Shown: piece by piece, positions 41,654 to 48,606 of the stretch
How the letters are laid out: the number at the start of each line of letters is the position of its first letter
Numbering within the stretch: the stretch's first letter is position 1
NCBI GenBank assembly: GCA_020635255.1
Contig: JACKAC010000001.1
Span: 496,001-560,000 of the forward strand
Reading direction: 5' to 3'
Length of the DNA stretch: 64,000 bases
Origin: Ignavibacteriales bacterium
GTDB lineage: Bacteria; Bacteroidota; Ignavibacteria; Tepidaquicellales; Tepidaquicellaceae
The notes under the pieces: generated by a model
Databases searched by the model: none
What the model was told of the DNA's origin: nothing
The model's input: the letters and a program-made list of their open reading frames with translations, nothing else
Position numbers and translations under genes: made by a program

Positions 41654-42436
41654 ATGAAAAAAAATAAGAATTTCATTTACAGAGAACTTCCTATTCATAG
41701 TGATTTTGAAGGTATAATAGAAAAGGTGTGGGAATTTTCCGTAAAAGAAGATATGCCTGAAAGACCGTTTAAATTAATGTCCGACTTCTTGCCATCTATT
41801 ATCATTCGATCAAACAACAACGAAGTCTCACTTTTTTTAAAAGGAGCATTCACCAAAAAAACCTTGTTTCCTTCAGAGGGCGGAACTCTTATAAGGTGTA
41901 TAAGGCTTTATTCACCTCTTATATACCCATTGTTCGGAATAAAATGTTCTGGCCTTAAAAATTCATTTCTACCTGTGTCGGAGCTTTGCGATAATGTAAT
42001 AGATCCAGTAGAATACTTTCTTCCGGTAAAAAGTAATTTTGATGATCAAATTCGCAATTTCGGGAATGCTATCCTTAAAAAAGAGATCGAACCCGCTGAC
42101 AAGGTTATTTATAAAGCAGTCCGTGAATTTCTCGACTCTAAGGGGAATATAGATTACTCGGAATATATAAAGAATACCGGGATAGGAGAGAGACAATTCC
42201 AGCGACGATTTAAAAATGAGACAGGGCTTACTGCAAGAGAATTCCTAAAAACAATGAAGATAATTAATCTGGCATCAGAGATGGTAAAGAACGATTTTGC
42301 AGATAAAGGACTCATTTTCGATTTCGGTTACTTTGACCAGCCTCATTTTAATAAGGCATTTAAGGATATTTTTGGTGACGCCCCCCTTAGATTCCTTGAA
42401 CGCCAAAAATCTGTTCAATACGAAAGACAATTCTGA
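41654..42436 (+). CDS. AraC family transcription regulator
   Basis: A 260-residue regulator. The C-terminal ~100 residues hold the double helix-turn-helix of AraC proteins: S-E-Y-I-K-N-T-G-I-G-E-R-Q-F-Q-R-R-F-K-N-E-T-G (first HTH, given in parts) and I-F-D-F-G-Y-F-D-Q-P-H-F-N-K-A-F-K-D (second HTH). The N-terminal domain is the DUF6597-like type seen in Bacteroidota regulators, with no ligand motif visible. It is divergent from the GNAT gene with a 70-base gap, the likely shared control region. AAGGAAATG gives a usable ribosome site. Confidence 0.82.
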   Translation: MKKNKNFIYRELPIHSDFEGIIEKVWEFSVKEDMPERPFKLMSDFLPSIIIRSNNNEVSLFLKGAFTKKTLFPSEGGTLIRCIRLYSPLIYPLFGIKCSGLKNSFLPVSELCDNVIDPVEYFLPVKSNFDDQIRNFGNAILKKEIEPADKVIYKAVREFLDSKGNIDYSEYIKNTGIGERQFQRRFKNETGLTAREFLKTMKIINLASEMVKNDFADKGLIFDFGYFDQPHFNKAFKDIFGDAPLRFLERQKSVQYERQF

Positions 42437-42525
42437 CAATTTCCTCCCTGACGGAATTTTACAATAGATATTTTACCTGTCTTATTATCTTATATGGTAT
42501 TATGAATCTTAATTTTTAAGTGATA

Positions 42526-43821
42526 ATGAGCCATTTTCAAAAGATAATTCTTATTTTAATCATGTCATTCACAATGTCAAACCTTATGAAGGATTCTATT
42601 GCAAGATCGGGTGATGATGTCTTGTTTAGTACTTTGTATTCCTTATATGAGAATGAGGAGTTCTTCAGATTCAGGAATATGCTCGAAGCTTCAGGATCCG
42701 GACTTGAGGACTGGCAGGCTTTGTATTTTGAAACGCTGTATCAGAGTATTAATAACAAACCGGAACTTTCCAATAAATATGCCGAAACTCTTCTTAATAC
42801 TCACGCAGATGCTGTCCATGATTCTTTGAAAAAAGATATTTACGGGGCAATGATAACAAACTACGTTCATTTGAGGAATTACAAACGCGCAATGGAAGTT
42901 ACCCAGACCATAATGTCTAAATATGGTAATGATCTGAAACCCGAGGAAAAAGAAGATTATTCCAACACCGGTACAATTTGGGAGATATTAAAAGACGTTC
43001 CTCCGCAATCCTCCGAAATAAACGGCGACACTCAGCTTGAATTTGGTAGCAGCTTTGCCGGAAAGACCATTCCTGTTGGTATAAACGGTGTGGAAAATGA
43101 CTTCATCTTTGATACAGGCGCGAATTTTTCGGTGGTAATGAGGTCCTATGCTGAGAAAGTAGGTATCAAGATCCTTAAAGGTACCTTTAAGGTAAACTCC
43201 GTTACGGGCACAAAGATTGATTCGGAAATGGGATATGCTGAGGAAGTGAAGATAGGTAATATAACTTTCCATAATGTGGTTTTCCTTGTATTCCCGGATG
43301 AGGCTCTTACATTTTCCGTCGGGCTCAGCATTGAGGCAATAATCGGATTCCCTGTGATCAGGGATATGAGGGAGATTAGGATGTCTGAAAATGGAATGTT
43401 CGTTCCGAATAATCCCGGCGCAAAAGCTTACAATAACTTCCTGCTTAATGGTTTCACTCCTGCAATTGAGATGATAAATGGTAATGACTCTCTTACATTT
43501 GCTTTTGATACAGGAGCAAAAAGAACAATGTTGTACTACCCATATTATAATTTTTATAAAAAGGAGATAGATGGGAAGTATGAACTTGAAGATATAAAAA
43601 TTGAAGGCGCAGGTGGTGCTGTAACTTTTAAAGGATTTATAATCGATAAGATGGATCTAAAAACTGCAAATGTATCTTATACTCTCGATGAGGTCAATCT
43701 GATCTCAGAACCTATTCATGGCAGAGACACGAAATATTTCGGAAATCTTGGAAGGGATTTTATATGGCAATATTCGTCATACACCATAAACTTTGAAAGT
43801 ATGTTCATAGACTTTAATTAA
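42526..43821 (+). CDS. Exported retropepsin-like aspartic protease with two D-T-G sites
   Basis: A ~431-residue protein. An N-terminal hydrophobic segment (~5-22) may be a signal peptide or anchor. Residues ~25-150 are helical, TPR-like. Two aspartic protease half-domains follow, each with its own catalytic motif: F-I-F-D-T-G-A-N-F-S-V-V at ~190 and F-A-F-D-T-G-A-K-R-T-M-L at ~325, each with a G-F/L-G or G-R-D-type end. Two D-T-G motifs in one chain means it can form an active site without dimerising. The ATG at 42526 is chosen over the GTG at 42520. The target is unknown. Confidence 0.78.
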   Translation: MSHFQKIILILIMSFTMSNLMKDSIARSGDDVLFSTLYSLYENEEFFRFRNMLEASGSGLEDWQALYFETLYQSINNKPELSNKYAETLLNTHADAVHDSLKKDIYGAMITNYVHLRNYKRAMEVTQTIMSKYGNDLKPEEKEDYSNTGTIWEILKDVPPQSSEINGDTQLEFGSSFAGKTIPVGINGVENDFIFDTGANFSVVMRSYAEKVGIKILKGTFKVNSVTGTKIDSEMGYAEEVKIGNITFHNVVFLVFPDEALTFSVGLSIEAIIGFPVIRDMREIRMSENGMFVPNNPGAKAYNNFLLNGFTPAIEMINGNDSLTFAFDTGAKRTMLYYPYYNFYKKEIDGKYELEDIKIEGAGGAVTFKGFIIDKMDLKTANVSYTLDEVNLISEPIHGRDTKYFGNLGRDFIWQYSSYTINFESMFIDFN

Positions 43822-43846
43822 GTAATAATCATTTTTCCTGTCTAGT

Positions 43847-43884
43847 AAAGCCTGGAGTCATCATCCGCGATGGTTCCAGGCTTT
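43847..43884 (+). terminator. Hairpin terminator
   Basis: Perfect 10-base stem AAAGCCTGGA/TCCAGGCTTT, 18-base loop and T run, 25 bases after the aspartic protease gene. Confidence 0.9.
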
Positions 43885-43926
43885 TTGCTTCTCAAATCCA
43901 TTTCTATTATTTTTAAATAAAAAATC

Positions 43927-44247
43927 ATGAAGGGCATTTTAGCTTTTGCGGTCTATAAACCCAAAGAGGGTAAAACAGACGAACTTCTCCCCATCCTTGA
44001 TAGGCATATCGAGATACTTCGGCAAAAAGATTACATTACTGAAAAAGACGATTATTTGGTTAGAGCTTCCAATGGCTATCTCGTAGAGATATTTGCATGG
44101 AAATCTCAGGAATCTATCGACGCAGTACATAAAGATCCTGATATACTGCAGATCTGGAATGAAATGATGGCTCTCGGTGAGTTTGGTTGTATGGAAGACC
44201 TCCCTGAGTCGGAAAAAATATTTCCTAATTTTGATATTCTTAAATAA
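43927..44247 (+). CDS. Dimeric alpha-beta barrel (ABM-like) protein, 106 aa
   Basis: A small soluble protein. The start I-L-A-F-A-V-Y-K-P-K-E-G-K-T-D-E-L-L-P-I-L, the central Y-L-V-E-I-F-A-W-K-S-Q-E-S-I-D-A-V-H, then I-W-N-E-M follow the pattern of the dimeric alpha-beta barrel superfamily. That superfamily includes antibiotic biosynthesis monooxygenase-like and heme-degrading proteins. No cofactor ligand is evident and many such proteins have unknown roles. It is separated from the previous gene by a terminator and lies 16 bases before a lipoprotein gene on the same strand. Confidence 0.65.
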   Translation: MKGILAFAVYKPKEGKTDELLPILDRHIEILRQKDYITEKDDYLVRASNGYLVEIFAWKSQESIDAVHKDPDILQIWNEMMALGEFGCMEDLPESEKIFPNFDILK

Positions 44248-44263
44248 TACAAATAACCTTACA

Positions 44264-44830
44264 ATGAAAAACTTATCGATATTTGTGATCATTGCGATGC
44301 TGGCACTCGGCATTTCCTCCTGTGGTAATAAAAAAGATGACCCTAATAGCAAGATGGATGATACCGCTCGCAATGAAGCGCCTTCAAATACTGACAACGG
44401 TAATACCACCGGTGATAACAATACCGGAAGTCAGGACGCCAAAGAAGAAAAAACAGAAAATACCTCCGATAATAAACCTCTTACTGAAAAAATAGCCGGG
44501 GGCTATAAGATTAATTTTCCTAAAGGCGCTACCGAAGTTGAAATAAAAGGAAATATCGACGGATTCAACGGTGTTACCTATTTCATGGATGTTTCAAAGG
44601 GGCAAAAGCTGACCGGAAGTATCGAAGCTATCAGCAAAGAGGGAAAAGAACAGAATAATATCCGTTTTTCTCAGATCATCAGTCCTAATGGTGATGGTGA
44701 CGGTCCTTTCGGACCTACTATTTCCTATGACCTCAATGAAGCAGGTCAATGGCAGCTCATCGTAAGCGAGAACCAGATGTCCGGTGATCCATGGAAAGGG
44801 GAGTTCAAAATGAGCATTGGGATTAAATAG
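44264..44830 (+). CDS. Lipoprotein, 188 aa
   Basis: The N-terminal segment ends in L-G-I-S-S-C-G, a lipobox, so the mature protein should be lipid-anchored at Cys20. A low-complexity Asn/Thr/Asp/Lys linker (~22-75) is followed by a beta-rich domain of ~110 residues with G-K-I/Y-K-I-N-F and Q-W-Q-L-I-V-S-E-N. That layout resembles the pre-peptidase C-terminal type or other small beta-sandwich extracellular domains. A longer frame starts at 44177 inside the previous gene, but the ATG at 44264 begins the signal sequence. A strong hairpin terminator follows. Function unknown. Confidence 0.7.
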   Translation: MKNLSIFVIIAMLALGISSCGNKKDDPNSKMDDTARNEAPSNTDNGNTTGDNNTGSQDAKEEKTENTSDNKPLTEKIAGGYKINFPKGATEVEIKGNIDGFNGVTYFMDVSKGQKLTGSIEAISKEGKEQNNIRFSQIISPNGDGDGPFGPTISYDLNEAGQWQLIVSENQMSGDPWKGEFKMSIGIK

Positions 44831-44854
44831 TTTGATTGTTGATTTAAAACTTAA

Positions 44855-44887
44855 AAAGCCCGGGGAAAATAAACTCCTCCGGGCTTT
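44855..44887 (+). terminator. Hairpin terminator
   Basis: Stem AAAGCCCGG/CCGGGCTTT with a 15-base loop and flanking A/T runs, after the lipoprotein gene. Confidence 0.88.
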
Positions 44888-45031
44888 AGTTTATCATGAT
44901 GTGGGGGAATACAGAAAAAACATTTCTTAATGGTCTGTCTGTATTATAAAGTTACATCATTGGTCATTCCAAATCAAACGGAATATTCTCATAATCATAG
45001 TAATTGTATCGTGACTAAATTATGAGCTTCG

Positions 45032-45370
45032 TTACAATTCCTTAAAAACATTTTTCCCTTTTATTCCCGGACGCGACTTCCACTCAAATTCTTCGATAAT
45101 AATATACTCACCGTCTGTACCTGTTGAAACTTCGCAAACTGATATTCCTTGATCTATTTTCCCGTCTGTTTGTTTTTGGCAGTAAGCAAACTCCAACTTG
45201 CTACCCGATACTGTCCCAACAAGAAAGCCCTTCTCTATTTTACCTCCGCAATACACGGCATATACGGTCTCACCGTCCTGTGAAAAATCAAATATCGTGT
45301 CCGAATTGACTACACCGTCCGGATCCGTCTCTACGACGTTCATTCTTTTTCCATCTAGATTATAGCTCAT
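45032..45370 (-). CDS. Small beta-barrel-like protein of the family often labelled n-acetylglutamate synthase
   Basis: A 112-residue soluble protein. The order N-L-D-G-K-R-M...T-I-F-D-F-S-Q-D-G-E-T-V-Y-A-V-Y-C-G-G-K-I-x-K-G-F-L-V-G, then W-K-S-R-P-G near the end, matches a small family of repeated antiparallel strands. Databases often call that family n-acetylglutamate synthase without good support. No acetyltransferase motif is present, so I do not assign that activity. It lies alone on the minus strand between two hairpin terminators. The start ATG at 45370 has no strong ribosome site. Confidence 0.55.
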   Translation of the reverse strand: MSYNLDGKRMNVVETDPDGVVNSDTIFDFSQDGETVYAVYCGGKIEKGFLVGTVSGSKLEFAYCQKQTDGKIDQGISVCEVSTGTDGEYIIIEEFEWKSRPGIKGKNVFKEL

Positions 45371-45418
45371 GCTATTATTTACTTGCTATTATTGTATTTT
45401 GTTACATATGGGAATAAA

Positions 45419-45442
45419 AAAACCCGGGGTTTTCCGGGTTTT
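45419..45442. terminator. Hairpin terminator
   Basis: Stem AAAACCCGG/CCGGGTTTT with a 6-base loop; it serves the leftward gene at 45466 and may work in both directions. Confidence 0.85.
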
Positions 45443-45465
45443 AAAAGACTTATATATATGATGAT

Positions 45466-45948
45466 TTATTTCCCGTCTGTTGGGGCATCATCATTGTTAT
45501 TTATTTTCTTGTCGTTTCCTTTTCCTTGATCGTGGTCGTCTGGTGAATCATTATTTTTATCTTTATTACCCTTTGATTCACTCTTGCCATTCTCTTCATC
45601 CTTTATTTTCTCTTTTATCTTTTCCCTTATGGTTCCGTTATTAGTCTCTGCGTCTTCTTTTTTCTCCTCACCATTTACCTGGGAATTCTCTTCTTCTTTT
45701 TTCTCCATCTCTTCCTTGATCTCTTGTTCCTTGGTCTTGATCTCTGTCTTTATGTCTGTGCCGTCATCTGATTTTACTTTGTCATCGACCGGCGCGGGCT
45801 TGTCATCTTCCTGTTTGATCGTACCATCGTCGGACTTAACTTCCTTCACTGTGCCCTCATCTGAGGTTCCGTCTTGTGAATATCCGTTTACTGCCGTGCA
45901 TAATAGTAATGCAAATACTGCCACGAATGAATATTTAATAAGTTTCAT
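45466..45948 (-). CDS. Exported highly charged low-complexity protein, 160 aa
   Basis: A signal peptide (M-K-L-I-K-Y-S-F-V-A-V-F-A-L-L-L-C-T-A-V-N-G, quoted in part) is followed by ~137 residues. These are almost only Asp, Glu, Lys, Asn, Gly, Ser and Thr. The motif S-D-D-G-T or S-D-E-G-T recurs four times in the first third (~29-65). No fold is expected; it is likely disordered and strongly hydrophilic. Similar Asp/Lys-rich exported proteins occur in this lineage, but no role is known to me. The start has AGGGAGAAAAC upstream, a good ribosome site. Confidence 0.6.
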   Translation of the reverse strand: MKLIKYSFVAVFALLLCTAVNGYSQDGTSDEGTVKEVKSDDGTIKQEDDKPAPVDDKVKSDDGTDIKTEIKTKEQEIKEEMEKKEEENSQVNGEEKKEDAETNNGTIREKIKEKIKDEENGKSESKGNKDKNNDSPDDHDQGKGNDKKINNNDDAPTDGK

Positions 45949-45978
45949 TCTGTTTTCTCCCTTAGTTAATTGTATTTT

Positions 45979-46449
45979 TTATTTTACTTTTACTGCTTCT
46001 ACCCAAAATCGGTATTGATTCCAGAAAAACCTTATCTTAGTATCGCCCTCATTCCATTCCCGGTAAACATACGTATGACCCTGGTTTATAGATTCTTCGT
46101 GAACTTTGGCGGAGATGTTTTTTCGCCCGAATGGTATGGTTGGGTCTATATAGTCCTTATTAAGATCTTCCGTACCGAATTTCTCTACCAGCTCGTTATA
46201 GACTTTGTGATAATCATCTATTGTGGCATCCTCTATATAAAATACAAACCCTGCTTCAGGTATATATGATATACCCGTAAATCCTGCCGCTGAGGCATCT
46301 GAACTATTCATATAAATACCTTCATCGTATTGCCATGACTTTGCCGCTTCTACATCCTGCACGTCCACGTTCCAGAGAGTCTGCGCGTTCAATGATCCCG
46401 ATAGCAGTATAAGCGTTACTATTGCCTGTGTAAATAGTAGTGTTTTCAT
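45979..46449 (-). CDS. Exported hypothetical protein, 156 aa
   Basis: A signal peptide (L-L-F-T-Q-A-I-V-T-L-I-L-L-S-G-S-L-N-A-Q) is followed by a ~135-residue mature domain with several aromatic residues (W-N-V-D-V, F-F-W-N-Q-Y-R-F-W-V). It has no recognised family. The frame continues upstream to 46626, but the ATG at 46449 has AGGGAAG just before it and begins the signal peptide. It is 30 bases upstream of the low-complexity exported protein, so the two may share a transcript. Probably a periplasmic or outer membrane associated protein. Confidence 0.6.
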   Translation of the reverse strand: MKTLLFTQAIVTLILLSGSLNAQTLWNVDVQDVEAAKSWQYDEGIYMNSSDASAAGFTGISYIPEAGFVFYIEDATIDDYHKVYNELVEKFGTEDLNKDYIDPTIPFGRKNISAKVHEESINQGHTYVYREWNEGDTKIRFFWNQYRFWVEAVKVK

Positions 46450-46640
46450 CTTCCCTAAAGTTATACTTTTATATACGTCTATTTTCTGAAACTTGCTATG
46501 ACAATTTCTTGTTCCAATTTTAGCGACAGACATTTTAATGTACTGATAATTTACTTGTTTTTGATAGCTGGAATGTCTAGTTTTACATGATTTAATGATT
46601 AATTTATGAGTGGGTCTTTGACCCACTTTTTTTTTCCTGA

Positions 46641-47123
46641 ATGGAATCAGAAATAATTGATATTACAAATAGTTGTCTCGCCAACACAGGCTACGAACTC
46701 GTTGATATAACCATTAAAGGCGAGAAAAAGAATAGGATCGTTGAGCTCTTTTTAGATAGTGTTGAACCGGTTTCTCTTGATGACCTGGCAAAGATCAGCC
46801 GGGACTTAAATGAGACACTTTCCGGTAAAGACGTAAATTCTTTCATATCGAAGCTTATAGTATCTTCTCCGGGTGTTGATAAGCCGTTTAGATTTCCATG
46901 GCAAATGAAAAAACACATCGGAAGGACGCTCGATATTGTGATGAATGACGGTACGAAGATGGAGGCGGTACTTAGGGATGTCGGTGATGATGGTGTTCTG
47001 GTCCTTGAAAAGGAAATTAAGAAAAGTAAAAAGAAGGATAAGAAATTATCCTCCGAAAATAACGAAGAAGTAAAAATTAAATTCACGGACGTTAAAGAGT
47101 CTAAAGTGAAAATCAAATTTTAA
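46641..47123 (+). CDS. rimP: Ribosome maturation factor RimP
   Basis: A 160-residue RimP, needed for maturation of the 30S ribosomal subunit. The N-terminal domain has the family features G-Y-E-L-V-D-I, I-V-E-L-F-L-D, V-S-L-D-D-L-A-K-I-S-R, and V-S-S-P-G-V-D-K-P-F-R. The C-terminal Sm-like domain has R-T-L-D-I-V and V-L-R-D-V-G-D-D-G-V-L. A Lys/Ser-rich insertion lies at ~125-145. It opens the conserved rimP-nusA-infB-rbfA-truB gene order, 12 bases before nusA. Assignment rests on both sequence and context. Confidence 0.92.
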   Translation: MESEIIDITNSCLANTGYELVDITIKGEKKNRIVELFLDSVEPVSLDDLAKISRDLNETLSGKDVNSFISKLIVSSPGVDKPFRFPWQMKKHIGRTLDIVMNDGTKMEAVLRDVGDDGVLVLEKEIKKSKKKDKKLSSENNEEVKIKFTDVKESKVKIKF

Positions 47124-47135
47124 ATTAAACAGGTA

Positions 47136-48536
47136 ATGAATAAGTCAGATCTAATAGAAGCCTTTTCTATGATGGCTAAAGAAAAGAATATCGATAGGGA
47201 TATTCTTGAAAGCGTGGTTAAGGATTCTTTCCGCAAAATGATGGAAAAGAAATACGGACCTGAAGCCAATTTTGATGTAATTGTTAATATGGAAAAGGGT
47301 AACATTGAGATTTTCCTCTATAAGACGGTCGTAGAAGAGATCGTTGACCCAAATACAGAAATAGATCCCGCAGGCGCGAAAGAGCAGTCGGGTGAAGATT
47401 TCGATGTGGGTGATGATTATGTAGAGGAAATGCCTATCGATGATTTCGGCAGAAGGCTCGTGCTCAATCTTAAACAGAATCTCAACCAGAAGATAAGGGA
47501 AATCGAAAAGGAAGTTACGTTTAATCAATATAAGGATGTCGTTGGTGAGATTATTGTCGGCGAGGTTTACCAGATAAAGCCGACCTCGATACTGCTTATT
47601 CATAACGGAAACGAAATAATCTTCCCGAAATCCGAACAGATTCAGAAAGAGCGTTACAGAAAAGGGGACACAGTTAGGGCTGTTATAAAGAGTGTTGAAA
47701 AAAGACAGTCCGGTCCGCCGCTTATTATTGCGTCGCGTACAGACGACCAGTTCCTTGTAAAACTATTTGAACTCGAAATACCTGAGATATATGACGGTAT
47801 CATTGAAATTAAAGCTATTGCACGCGCTCCGGGTGAAAGAGCAAAGATCGCGGTTATTTCTAATGACGATAGGATCGACGCGGTCGGTGCGTGCGTGGGT
47901 ATGAAGGGTATGCGTATACACTCTATAGTTAGAGAGCTGAGCAATGAGAACATCGACGTGATAAACTTTACCGATGATCCCGCTCTCTACATCGCAAGAG
48001 CTCTGTCACCTGCTAAGCTCCAGGATATTTATCTTGATACAGAAAACAAGGTCGCTAAAATCTATGCGGATGATGACCAGATGAGCCTTATTATTGGTAG
48101 GAACGGGCAGAACATAAAGCTTGCCTCCAGACTTACCGGTTATCAAATAGACGTTATCAAAGAGGAAGAAGATGAGGAAGAGGAAGAATCTGATGAGACA
48201 GGAGATGATGAAGTAGCGAATGAGGCAGGTGATGAGTCCGAAGAAGAAGTCGAAGAAACCGAAACGGTTGAGGACAGCGCGGAAGAGTCCGACGAAGACG
48301 CTGAGGAAAGTGAAGAAGACGAATCAGATGGGGATGAAGAGGAAGAAGAAAGTGATGAAGAGGCCGAAGAGTCCGACGAAGACGACGAAGAGGAAAACGA
48401 AGATGAATCGGAAAGCGAAGATGAAGAAGATGAGGATGAAGAGGAAGAAGAAGAAGAAAGTGAAGACGGAGATGATGAAGAAGAAAGCGTAGATGAAGAA
48501 GAACAAAAGAAAGAAACTTCAGAAGAGACTGAATAA
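47136..48536 (+). CDS. nusA: Transcription termination/antitermination protein NusA with acidic tail
   Basis: NusA binds RNA polymerase and nascent RNA and controls pausing, termination and antitermination. The N-terminal polymerase-binding domain (~1-130), S1 domain (~130-200, G-E-I-I-V-G-E-V-Y-Q-I) and two KH domains are in order. The KH domains contain V-G-A-C-V-G-M-K-G-M-R-I at ~250 and S-L-I-I-G-R-N-G-Q-N-I-K-L-A at ~320. Instead of C-terminal acidic repeat domains, the last ~125 residues are an unbroken Glu/Asp/Ser run. Its simple GAAGAA/GATGAA DNA invites slippage. Second gene of the rimP operon. Confidence 0.95.
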   Translation: MNKSDLIEAFSMMAKEKNIDRDILESVVKDSFRKMMEKKYGPEANFDVIVNMEKGNIEIFLYKTVVEEIVDPNTEIDPAGAKEQSGEDFDVGDDYVEEMPIDDFGRRLVLNLKQNLNQKIREIEKEVTFNQYKDVVGEIIVGEVYQIKPTSILLIHNGNEIIFPKSEQIQKERYRKGDTVRAVIKSVEKRQSGPPLIIASRTDDQFLVKLFELEIPEIYDGIIEIKAIARAPGERAKIAVISNDDRIDAVGACVGMKGMRIHSIVRELSNENIDVINFTDDPALYIARALSPAKLQDIYLDTENKVAKIYADDDQMSLIIGRNGQNIKLASRLTGYQIDVIKEEEDEEEEESDETGDDEVANEAGDESEEEVEETETVEDSAEESDEDAEESEEDESDGDEEEEESDEEAEESDEDDEEENEDESESEDEEDEDEEEEEEESEDGDDEEESVDEEEQKKETSEETE

Positions 48537-48606
48537 ACACGTTTTTTTGAGATTTGCTTATTATTTTATTATATTATTAGGAATTAAACAAGGATTTTTC
48601 ATTTAA

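Noticed and set aside
48157..48540. Long antisense frames opposite the acidic tail of nusA
   Set aside because: They are a by-product of the GAA/GAT repeat codons of the acidic tail; the predicted proteins are only Leu/His/Arg or Phe/Ile runs.
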